A stretch of 6,097 nucleotides of DNA from Patescibacteria group bacterium UBA6065 (lineage in GTDB: Bacteria; Patescibacteriota; Minisyncoccia; Phycocordibacterales; UBA6065): assembly GCA_002428865.1 (NCBI GenBank), contig DIYB01000019.1, forward strand, positions 1 through 6,097. The letters are read 5' to 3'. The translations under genes were made by a program, and so were the position numbers. The notes beneath the pieces were generated by a model, which saw only the letters and a program-made list of their open reading frames with translations, was not told where the DNA came from and ran no database searches. Shown piece by piece: positions 1 through 5,004 of this stretch; the first letter of the stretch is position 1, and each line of letters starts with the position of its first letter.

Positions 1-73
1 CCGCCCATAGCTCAGTCGGTAGAGCAGCTCCCTTTTAAGGAGATGGTCCCAGGTTCGATTCCTGGTGGGCGGA
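1..73 (+). tRNA. tRNA-Lys, anticodon UUU
   Basis: The full cloverleaf can be drawn from the sequence. The 7-bp acceptor stem pairs CCGCCCA with TGGGCGG. The D stem is GCTC/GAGC with an 8-nt loop containing GG. The anticodon loop is CTTTTAA with TTT at positions 34-36. The variable loop has 5 nt, and the T stem is CCAGG/CCTGG around TTCGATT. The discriminator base is A73, as expected for lysine. The first anticodon-stem pair is a G27-A43 mismatch; the other four pairs are normal. CCA is not encoded (CAC follows), so a CCA-adding enzyme must complete it. Because loop lengths are standard, window coordinates equal tRNA numbering. The gene starts at the first base of the window, so its promoter lies outside. 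The last 17 bases of the gene are repeated at 186-202. Confidence 0.96.
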
Positions 74-75
74 CA
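57..75 (+). repeat. Direct repeat copy 1: tRNA-Lys 3' end from G57
   Basis: This is the 19-bp segment from the T loop (G57) through the discriminator base plus two bases. It recurs at 186-204 with 18 of 19 identical bases, at an offset of exactly 129 bp. The only difference is C70 versus T199. Tyrosine integrases often use this part of tRNA genes as an attachment core, so the pair has an attL/attR-like layout. No integrase is visible in the window. Confidence 0.85.
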
Positions 76-184
76 CGAAATCCGCGAAATGTCCGCTCAA
101 GCGAGCATGGTATGCTCGCGTCCAAGAATCGAAGACCTTTTGAGACAGTACTCTGTCCAAAAGGTGTACTGCTCCGGTACGGAG
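69..184. other. Hairpin-dense non-coding spacer after tRNA-Lys
   Basis: This stretch separates the tRNA from the convergent holA gene and carries no credible gene. It contains a run of inverted repeats. GCGGAC (69-74) pairs with GTCCGC (91-96). A perfect 8-bp stem 101-108/112-119 has a 3-nt loop. A 7-bp stem 136-142/158-164 is stacked, with one bulged A, on a 5-bp stem 144-148/153-157 around TACT. A 5-bp stem 172-176/180-184 has a GTA loop. No T-run follows any of these on either strand, so they do not look like ordinary intrinsic terminators. It could be a structured tRNA 3' trailer, a small RNA, or the body of a tiny decayed mobile element. The pairing is seen directly; the role is unknown. 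Confidence 0.5.
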
Positions 185-185
185 A

Positions 186-204
186 GATTCCTGGTGGGTG
201 GACA
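186..204 (+). repeat. Direct repeat copy 2: isolated tRNA-Lys 3' end fragment
   Basis: This 19-bp copy of tRNA bases 57-75 has one change (T199 for C70). It is not part of a second intact tRNA: there is no matching 5' acceptor strand (CCACCCA) or T-stem 5' half upstream, and homology stops abruptly at G57. It lies 2 bp from the holA stop codon. It is best described as a tRNA 3'-end fragment left by an insertion or duplication event. Confidence 0.8.
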
Positions 205-206
205 AA

Positions 207-923
207 TTACAAATCCAAAGCAAACTTCTCGAGCGCTATCTTGAAATCGTGTTTTCCCCTATGGGCATCATGATACATACGAACGAGATCTGAGAGGATG
301 GTATTCATTTCCTCTCGTGTAAAATTCTTTGCAAACGACTGTGCCTTCTTGTGGACAAACGGGTTGAGTCCTGTCTCAACTGGCGAGAGACCAGTCATCG
401 CAAGCGCGATTGATTTTGCCTGCCACCAGATGATACCGTGCACCTCCTCAGGTACCGCATCCTCATCGATCGCCTTTCGATAGAGTACCCAGAGCGATTG
501 AGCGTCTCTTTTACCAAACGCATCAGCGAGAGCAAATATATCGTTTGATTGTTTCTTTGGTGCATCTTTGAGAGCGTGTTCCTCCATTTTTTCTGCATAT
601 TTCTCAAGTTTTTTCTTTGCTTCGGCGAGCAATTTACCCTCAAGCATGATGAACACATTTGGCGACTCCTTCATGAGTGGCAGACGCTCGTAGACAACAT
701 CATTTGCGTCACGATTTTCCAGAATACGGTCGGCATAGACGATATATTTATTCTCAAAGAGACCCTGACTCGCGACAAGCTCGTCGAGCCTCTCACCAGA
801 AACATCCTCCCCCGTCATGGTAAAAAGCGATGCGTCAGGCTTTTTCTTTGTGAGAGCATCACGCAAGGCACTCGCCTTTTCGCGCACTTTATCTATATCA
901 GTACCGTAAATGACGTATAACAT
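207..923 (-). CDS. holA: DNA polymerase III delta subunit (clamp loader)
   Basis: The 238-aa product fits the delta subunit of the clamp loader, which opens the beta sliding clamp so that it can be loaded onto primed DNA in the cytoplasm. The N-terminus LYVIYGTD (residues 2-9) matches the opening beta-strand and loop of HolA. An FIMLEGKL strand lies at 91-98, followed by a lysine/glutamate-rich helix (99-120). The C-terminal collar-like helical domain has SLWVLYRKAI (143-152), an IIWWQAKSIAL helix (164-174) and a closing YHDAHRGKHD..ALEKFAL segment (218-236) typical of the family. It is much shorter than E. coli HolA (343 aa). An upstream GTG at 965 would extend it by 14 codons, but that GTG sits inside a terminator hairpin, so ATG at 921-923 is preferred. 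There is no strong Shine-Dalgarno sequence. It ends in TAA, 2 bp from the tRNA-end repeat. Confidence 0.85.
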   Translation of the reverse strand: MLYVIYGTDIDKVREKASALRDALTKKKPDASLFTMTGEDVSGERLDELVASQGLFENKYIVYADRILENRDANDVVYERLPLMKESPNVFIMLEGKLLAEAKKKLEKYAEKMEEHALKDAPKKQSNDIFALADAFGKRDAQSLWVLYRKAIDEDAVPEEVHGIIWWQAKSIALAMTGLSPVETGLNPFVHKKAQSFAKNFTREEMNTILSDLVRMYHDAHRGKHDFKIALEKFALDL

Positions 924-949
924 TACTTCAAGTCTACCGTTTTTCGGGC

Positions 950-974
950 AAAACAAAACCCGCACGAATGCGGG
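950..974 (-). terminator. Intrinsic terminator of the 128-aa gene
   Basis: On the minus strand a perfect 6-bp stem (CCCGCA/TGCGGG, 959-964 and 969-974) with a 4-nt loop is followed by TTTTGTTT. It lies 52 bp after the stop of the 1027-1413 gene and 27 bp before the holA start, so it separates the two genes transcriptionally. Confidence 0.8.
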
Positions 975-979
975 CTATA

Positions 980-1036
980 GAGAGTATTTAGCCAGACTCT
1001 CAATAAACTGGATAATACGGCTTTGATTAATAGCCG
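980..1036 (-). other. Two extra hairpins in the 3' UTR of the 128-aa gene
   Basis: Stem 1018-1022/1032-1036 (CGGCT/AGCCG) overlaps the stop codon, and stem 980-985/996-1001 (GAGAGT/ACTCTC, 10-nt loop) follows. With the terminator stem this gives three consecutive hairpins in the transcript end. A competing pair GGCTA (973-977) with TAGCC (989-993) is also possible. The stems are short; a role in mRNA stability is only a guess. Confidence 0.35.
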
Positions 1037-1413
1037 GAACCAGGATCGGACTTGCGGCGGTTCATCGCCTTGATGATCCACTCGCTTGATACCGATGATT
1101 GGGGGGCTGGTGAATCGGTGTAGGCCACCACATGGAGGCATTCCGCTTGGAACTCAACGGTCCTTGCGACACCGTGAATTCCGGTGCTATAAGCGATGAA
1201 CGGATAGGTGTTCCCGTTATACAACACCGTCATAGCCGTCTCATCGACCTCGATCGTCGAAGCAGCTGGTGTGAGATACCCTCGCAAGAGCATCTCTCTC
1301 GGCAATTCCCCGATTACCAAGTCACGGAATAACTTCGACCAAATGCCGATTGCGATGACGTTGAACGTTTTGGTAGCCACGGTCGGGGCATTGGACTGTA
1401 CGGAGGTTGTCAT
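1027..1413 (-). CDS. Unrecognised 128-aa protein with its own promoter
   Basis: I do not recognise this protein. It has no signal peptide, no membrane helix and no obvious catalytic motif. The N-terminal 15 residues are polar (Thr/Ser/Ala rich). A hydrophobic FNVIAIGIWSKLFRDLVI segment (17-34) and alternating strand-like stretches (TAMTVLYN, YPFIAYST, ECLHVVAYT) suggest a small cytoplasmic alpha/beta fold. The C-terminus, from about residue 100 (SPAPQSSVSS) to RRKSDPGSGY, looks disordered. It is nevertheless a credible gene: a consensus promoter lies upstream and a good intrinsic terminator downstream, both on this strand. ATG at 1411-1413 is the only usual start available before an upstream in-frame stop; no Shine-Dalgarno sequence precedes it, and it is buried in a 14-bp RNA stem. 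It stands alone between holA and the polA terminator. By eye the codons are somewhat richer in G/C than those of polA. Confidence 0.65.
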   Translation of the reverse strand: MTTSVQSNAPTVATKTFNVIAIGIWSKLFRDLVIGELPREMLLRGYLTPAASTIEVDETAMTVLYNGNTYPFIAYSTGIHGVARTVEFQAECLHVVAYTDSPAPQSSVSSEWIIKAMNRRKSDPGSGY

Positions 1414-1458
1414 GAGCAGGAGTGGCCGAATATTCAGCCGCTTTTGCTCATGACAACC
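1405..1458 (-). promoter_or_regulatory. 14-bp inverted repeat sequestering a start codon
   Basis: Arms 1405-1418 (GGTTGTCATGAGCA) and 1445-1458 (its exact reverse complement) are separated by 26 nt. In the minus-strand transcript the arms form a 14-bp stem that contains the AUG at 1411-1413 and the next two codons of the 128-aa gene. Inside it, GGCTGA/TCGGCC (1434-1439 and 1424-1429) can form a 6-bp stem, with one G-U pair, around ATAT. It lies about 25-75 nt downstream of the predicted transcription start, so it would be in the 5' leader. It could be a translational switch, an RNA-protein binding site or a DNA operator. Confidence 0.7.
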
Positions 1459-1488
1459 ATATGGGTATCAAAATACTCTTACACATAT

Positions 1489-1517
1489 ATTATAAACCTT
1501 ATATATCTATTTGTCAA
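1489..1517 (-). promoter_or_regulatory. Consensus sigma70 promoter for the 128-aa gene
   Basis: On the minus strand, -35 TTGACA (1512-1517) and -10 TATAAT (1489-1494) are separated by exactly 17 bp: both hexamers and the spacing are perfect consensus. Transcription would start near 1482, giving a leader of about 70 nt before ATG 1413. The -35 box lies 7 bp beyond the hairpin that probably ends polA transcription. Confidence 0.85.
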
Positions 1518-1523
1518 TACATA

Positions 1524-1549
1524 CAAAACGGCTCAATAGAGACGTTTTG
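1524..1549 (-). terminator. Probable terminator of the tsaE-polA unit
   Basis: CAAAACG (1524-1530) pairs with CGTTTTG (1543-1549). Inside, after one G-A mismatch, CTC/GAG (1532-1534/1539-1541) closes an AATA loop. It begins 33 bp after the polA stop. The U-tract is weak, being partly inside the 3' arm. A second small hairpin with a bulge, 1551-1557/1566-1573, precedes it. Confidence 0.5.
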
Positions 1550-1554
1550 CGCGG

Positions 1555-1586
1555 TACTTACTACTGTACACGCCATACTTACTACT
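1555..1586 (-). repeat. 11-bp direct repeat carrying tandem stop codons
   Basis: TACTTACTACT occurs at 1555-1565 and 1576-1586, 21 bp apart. On the minus strand each copy reads AGTAGTAAGTA. In the polA frame both copies give TAG TAA, so the gene ends with a double stop repeated seven codons later. Confidence 0.8.
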
Positions 1587-3957
1587 TCATTTTCACGAGC
1601 CCACTCCCCCAGTTATCTCCTACCGAGGCCTCTGCGACACACACGATGCCAGATATATCCTTCGGCGGTATCACCGCTTCCATAATCATCTTCGCGTCAT
1701 GAGCAAATGACTCTGCGCTTTGTGCCTCGACTTCGTACACAATTTCGTCGTGTACCTGCATGAGGATACGTGCCTTGCCTTCATATTTTTCTGATACGAG
1801 ATCCTCGAGTTGTATCATGGCAATCTTTACAATATCAGCCTCAGTGCCCTGAATTGGTGCGTTGATGGCCATACGTTCTGCTGCCGCACGAACAAACGGA
1901 ATTTTCGATCGAATACCATCGAAGTACCGGCGTCTGCCGAAAAAGGTTTCGGTGTACCCGAGCCGAGCGGCCTCGGCTTTTACTTGATCGAGGTATGATG
2001 CGAGACCTTTGAATTTTTCGAAATAGTCGTTGAGAAATTTCTGTGCGGTAGCACGATCAGTACCAAGGTTTTTCTGAAGTGCGACAACACCCATCCCATA
2101 CATAACACCGAAATTAATGACTTTTGCCTGACTACGCATCGTCTTGGTCACCTTGTCGACCGGAACCCCATACACTTCTGCAGCAACTGCTGCATGCACA
2201 TCTTCTCCGCGTTTAAAAATACCTATCATTTTCTCATCTTTCGAGAGGAATGCGGCGATACGAAGCTCAATCTGAGAATAGTCCAGAGATACGATACGGC
2301 ATCCTCGCTCGGCGACAAACGCATCACGAATCCTGCGACCCTCATCCGTCCGATTTGGTATGTTTTGAATATTTGGATCTCGTGATGACATACGGCCTGT
2401 GGTTGTTCCTGATTGGACAAAGGTCGCGTGGAGTCGGCCATCAGCACCCACAAGCGTCGGAATTGCATCGATATATGTCCCCAAAAGTTTTGAGAGTTCG
2501 CGGTGACGCATAATGTCACGAACAATTGGGTGGAGATCGATGATTTTTTCGAGTTCGCTCTCCTTGGTCGAGAGCGCTCCACCTGCGGTTTTCTTGGCGC
2601 GTTTTGGCACAAGACCCATCTTCACGTAGAGAATGTCAGCAAGCTGTTTTGGCGATGCGATATTGAACTCTTCTCCCGCCTGCTTCCATATCGACCGTTC
2701 GAGTTCCGACAATTCTTTATGAAACTCGTCTGAAAGCGCACGAAGGGCTACCGTATCAATCCGGACACCATGTGCGGTCATTGTGTCGCAGATAGCAATA
2801 AGCGGTTTCTCAATCCGTTCATACACATCGACGAGATTTCTCTCTCTGAGCTCTCGCATGAGCACTTCGTGCGCCTCGGAAAATGAGCGTGTTTTGGTAA
2901 AGGTGTAGATGTCATCAAGAGAGGGGTCGGTGATATTTGAATTGATGAGCCAGAGCATAACTGCGGCTTCTTTCATATCACGGATAGGTATCTCTTCTTT
3001 GGGAGTCTCTACCTCTATGCGCTCCTCGTTTAGGGATGATTTCTGGCCAAGCGCGGATCGAAGTCGAGCACCCATCGTCCGAAATTCGAGTTCTGCAAAA
3101 AGTGCATCAGCCCGCACAAGATCAATGCCGTCGCGCCACGTCGTCGATGGAATCGCCCACTCGATAGGTGCATCGCGGCGGATTGTCGCAAGCACCTTTG
3201 AAAACTCAGCATCCTCCTCACCTTTCTCAAGAAGCTCTACGACACGGGGAGTAAGTCCTGTCTTGCGTGCGAAAGCGTCTTTGTCTTTTTTGAGGGCTGT
3301 ATACATATCCTCAATTGAACCAAATGTGGTAATGAGGGTGGTCGCAGTTTTTTCACCAATACCTTTGATACCAACAATGTTGTCTGATGGGTCACCACGA
3401 AGTCCTTTGTAGTCAGCGAGAAGTTCGGGACCGAAACCAAAACGTTCGCGCACTGCCCCTTCGTCGTACATGATCGTATCCTTGATCCCTTTCTTGAGAG
3501 TATAGACTCGAACTCGGTTGCCCGAAACGAGTTGGAGGGTGTCCATATCACCTGAGGCGATAACAATCTCAAGATTTTTGTCTTTTTTCGTCAATTCGAC
3601 AATGGTGCCAAGAATATCATCCGCCTCAAACCCTTCGTGCTCATAGACTGGAACACCGAGTGCGGCAAACACGTCTTTTGATCGCTTGATTTGGTCAATG
3701 AGAGCATCATCCGCTTTTGCGCGACCTGATTTGTAGTCTTTATACGCCACGTGTCGATGGGTGGGTTTTGGCAGGTCAAACGCAGCGACAATGTAGTCGG
3801 GTTTTTGAGACTCGACAATAGACAGAATCATCGACATGAGTCCAAACAAAGCCCCGGTCGGTTCCCCTTTTGATGTCGAAAATTCAGGGAGTGCGTGGTA
3901 TCCGCGATGAAGTATCGCGTGAGAGTCGAGGAGGATGAGGCGCTTTTTCGCGTTCAT
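1582..3957 (-). CDS. polA: DNA polymerase I lacking the 3'-5' exonuclease domain
   Basis: The 791-aa product fills gaps and removes RNA primers and damaged strands. The N-terminal 5' nuclease domain (about 1-295) shows the metal-binding acidic residues: D11, D61, EADD 111-114, SGDMD 135-139 and GDPSDN 188-193. A helix-hairpin-helix GIKGIGEKTA lies at 196-205. The polymerase domain (about 380-791) has TTGRMSSRDPNIQNIP (519-534), motif A DYSQIELR with D559, O-helix R608, K612, F616 and Y620, and motif C QVHDE with D737 and E738. The linker (about 300-385) is under 90 residues and has no DxE exonuclease motif, against about 190 residues in E. coli PolA (928 aa), so proofreading is predicted absent. 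F616 is the residue position linked to dideoxynucleotide discrimination. The start lies 4 nt after the tsaE stop, which indicates an operon; a weak AGAGGT lies 12 nt before ATG. It ends in TAG. Confidence 0.97.
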   Translation of the reverse strand: MNAKKRLILLDSHAILHRGYHALPEFSTSKGEPTGALFGLMSMILSIVESQKPDYIVAAFDLPKPTHRHVAYKDYKSGRAKADDALIDQIKRSKDVFAALGVPVYEHEGFEADDILGTIVELTKKDKNLEIVIASGDMDTLQLVSGNRVRVYTLKKGIKDTIMYDEGAVRERFGFGPELLADYKGLRGDPSDNIVGIKGIGEKTATTLITTFGSIEDMYTALKKDKDAFARKTGLTPRVVELLEKGEEDAEFSKVLATIRRDAPIEWAIPSTTWRDGIDLVRADALFAELEFRTMGARLRSALGQKSSLNEERIEVETPKEEIPIRDMKEAAVMLWLINSNITDPSLDDIYTFTKTRSFSEAHEVLMRELRERNLVDVYERIEKPLIAICDTMTAHGVRIDTVALRALSDEFHKELSELERSIWKQAGEEFNIASPKQLADILYVKMGLVPKRAKKTAGGALSTKESELEKIIDLHPIVRDIMRHRELSKLLGTYIDAIPTLVGADGRLHATFVQSGTTTGRMSSRDPNIQNIPNRTDEGRRIRDAFVAERGCRIVSLDYSQIELRIAAFLSKDEKMIGIFKRGEDVHAAVAAEVYGVPVDKVTKTMRSQAKVINFGVMYGMGVVALQKNLGTDRATAQKFLNDYFEKFKGLASYLDQVKAEAARLGYTETFFGRRRYFDGIRSKIPFVRAAAERMAINAPIQGTEADIVKIAMIQLEDLVSEKYEGKARILMQVHDEIVYEVEAQSAESFAHDAKMIMEAVIPPKDISGIVCVAEASVGDNWGSGLVKMK

Positions 3958-3961
3958 ACGC

Positions 3962-4393
3962 TTATTGTACCTCTATTTTTCGAGTCGTTTCGTCTATGAA
4001 AGTAAAGAGAAGTGTGGTGGTTTTCTGAGGCACTACAACCTTCAAGTGCTCGGGCCACTCAATACATATGATGGTGTGGGGATCAGAAAGCGCCTCATCG
4101 AGAGCGAGGATGCGCGCATCCTCTGTGGTTGAGAGTCGGTACGCATCGATATGTATGAAACGTCTCCACGTGTTGTGTGTTGTTCGGTATGATTTCATAA
4201 CCACAAAAGTCGGGCTTGTCACTTCGGTCGCATCGACACCAAGCCCATGCGCGAGCGCTCGAACAAATGTCGTTTTGCCTGACCCGAGATCACCTACAAG
4301 ACGTATCACCGCTGCGGTGCCCGCCTCCGGAGTAAGTGATGCGAGAACACTCCGTGCAATCTGATTCGTCTCTTCAATACTTTTTGATACCAT
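3962..4393 (-). CDS. tsaE: TsaE, ATPase of tRNA t6A biosynthesis
   Basis: The 143-aa product is the small ATPase that works with TsaB and TsaD to transfer threonylcarbamoyl onto A37 of ANN-decoding tRNAs (including tRNA-Lys) in the cytoplasm. It has Walker A GDLGSGKTT (34-42), the family signatures SPTF (60-63) and HIDAYRL (81-87), and the IEWPE motif (111-115). Length is normal for the family. It is first in a probable two-gene unit with polA, 4 nt away on the same strand. TsaB and TsaD are not in the window. ATG at 4391-4393 is the start; it follows the terminator of the upstream lipoprotein gene by 34 bp. A TAGAAT hexamer ends 6 nt before the ATG, so the transcript may be leaderless. Confidence 0.95.
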   Translation of the reverse strand: MVSKSIEETNQIARSVLASLTPEAGTAAVIRLVGDLGSGKTTFVRALAHGLGVDATEVTSPTFVVMKSYRTTHNTWRRFIHIDAYRLSTTEDARILALDEALSDPHTIICIEWPEHLKVVVPQKTTTLLFTFIDETTRKIEVQ

Positions 4394-4401
4394 GCACCGA
4401 T

Positions 4402-4407
4402 TCTACA
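4402..4407 (-). promoter_or_regulatory. Possible -10 box for tsaE-polA
   Basis: TAGAAT on the minus strand (5 of 6 to TATAAT) ends 6 nt before the tsaE ATG. No good -35 is seen at 16-18 bp upstream, where there is only a T-rich tract. If used, transcription would begin at or next to the ATG. Confidence 0.3.
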
Positions 4408-4420
4408 GACTTAAAAGAAA

Positions 4421-4450
4421 TAAAAAAGGGGCTCGCCTAAAGCGAGCCCC
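4421..4450 (-). terminator. Strong intrinsic terminator of the lipoprotein gene
   Basis: A perfect 9-bp G/C-rich stem GGGGCTCGC/GCGAGCCCC (4428-4436/4442-4450) with a 5-nt loop is followed on the minus strand by TTTTTTA. It starts 4 bp after the TGA stop of the lipoprotein gene and isolates it from tsaE. Confidence 0.95.
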
Positions 4451-4454
4451 GCAG

Positions 4455-4955
4455 TCAGAGATAGTCTGTCCGTGGCCAATCCTCGTTTGGACCGACCTCT
4501 GTCATCCGTGATCGGACCTCGCGACCGGTCCGATCAATGACGGACACCTTGGCACGGATAAACTGGTTCCGAGAGACCAGGACCGGTCGCGGTTGCCAAA
4601 AGGAAACCCCATACCCACCAGATGAAAGGGTTCCCTCCCGCATGAGAACTGGTTCGCGATACTTCCGCAGGATCGGATCCCACGGCGCCGGACGATAGTA
4701 GAGAGACCAGCGAACCTCGATCCGAATATTCGGGTCGTCGTTTCGCACATAGAAACCTGATCGCTCAGATCCCTTACGTGCGGCAACCTCTTGCTGATCA
4801 AAGTCTATCCGGTTGGGATCCCTGACCACCCCAAACTTCACCGTATCACCGAGCGGTCCGAGATTTGCCGTATACGTTCCCCGACCGTTTGATGTTACGC
4901 ATCCGGACAAAAGAGTCGCTGACACAATGACGAGAACTAAGAGGATGTTTTTCAT
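4455..4955 (-). CDS. Predicted lipoprotein of unknown function
   Basis: The 166-aa product has a lipoprotein signal peptide: M-K-N, a hydrophobic core (residues 4-16) and the lipobox LSGC with C19 as the lipidation site, so it should be anchored to the outer face of the cytoplasmic membrane. The mature part has no family motif I recognise. It is rich in Arg and aromatic residues, with strand-like segments (IRIEVRWSLYY 77-87; FIRAKVSVIDRTG 132-144), suggesting a small beta-sandwich, and ends in an acidic/aromatic tail. ATG 4953-4955 is preferred because the signal peptide starts there; an in-frame ATG at 4991 would add 12 polar residues and lies only about 7 nt from the predicted transcription start. 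Neither start has a Shine-Dalgarno sequence. The gene is a single transcription unit with its own promoter and terminator, divergent from pilB. It ends in TGA. Confidence 0.8.
   Translation of the reverse strand: MKNILLVLVIVSATLLSGCVTSNGRGTYTANLGPLGDTVKFGVVRDPNRIDFDQQEVAARKGSERSGFYVRNDDPNIRIEVRWSLYYRPAPWDPILRKYREPVLMREGTLSSGGYGVSFWQPRPVLVSRNQFIRAKVSVIDRTGREVRSRMTEVGPNEDWPRTDYL
4520..4591. repeat. 12-bp perfect inverted repeat inside the lipoprotein gene
   Basis: CGCGACCGGTCC (4520-4531) and its exact reverse complement (4580-4591) are 48 nt apart. Each arm contains the 8-bp palindrome GACCGGTC. It lies in coding sequence and may be chance or an mRNA stem. Confidence 0.6.
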
Positions 4956-4961
4956 GAAAAA
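4948..4961. promoter_or_regulatory. 14-bp palindrome centred on the lipoprotein start
   Basis: TTTTTCATGAAAAA is a perfect palindrome whose centre is at the chosen ATG (4953-4955) of the lipoprotein gene. It may simply reflect the M-K-N codons after a T-run, but it could be a small dyad operator. Confidence 0.3.
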
Positions 4962-5004
4962 AACAGTGTTGTGAGTGTGGCACCACGCCATACTTTCTAA
5001 TTAT

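Noticed and set aside
130..204. A second, tandem tRNA gene
   Set aside because: Only the 3' end from G57 matches. There is no 5' acceptor strand, D arm or anticodon arm in the right positions.
35..223. Minus-strand 62-codon frame across the tRNA, ending in AHQESNLGPSP
   Set aside because: It is antisense to tRNA-Lys and the spacer. Peptides of this kind are a well-known artefact of translating tRNA genes backwards.
549..920. Plus-strand 123-codon frame with hydrophobic start
   Set aside because: It is antisense to holA. The apparent hydrophobic N-terminus comes from reading Lys/Glu codons backwards.
924..965. Upstream GTG start for holA adding 14 residues
   Set aside because: The extension (MRVLFCPKNGRLEV) passes through the terminator hairpin and U-tract of the neighbouring gene, and the family N-terminus begins at MLYVIYG.
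2909..3412. Plus-strand 167-codon frame, serine rich
   Set aside because: It lies wholly antisense to the polA 5' nuclease and linker region, with composition typical of a reverse-frame shadow.
4455..4457. Recoded UGA (glycine code of some candidate phyla)
   Set aside because: TGA ends the lipoprotein gene 4 bp before a strong terminator, and no in-frame TGA occurs in the conserved genes. The standard code is sufficient.
385..4710. Three copies of GAGAGACCAG (385-394, 4571-4580, 4701-4710)
   Set aside because: This is a short, low-complexity 10-mer in unrelated coding contexts. It has no regular spacing and is probably chance.
4956..4991. Upstream ATG for the lipoprotein adding 12 residues
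   Set aside because: It would put a polar, His-containing stretch before the signal peptide and lies only about 7 nt from the predicted transcription start. The internal ATG begins a standard signal peptide.
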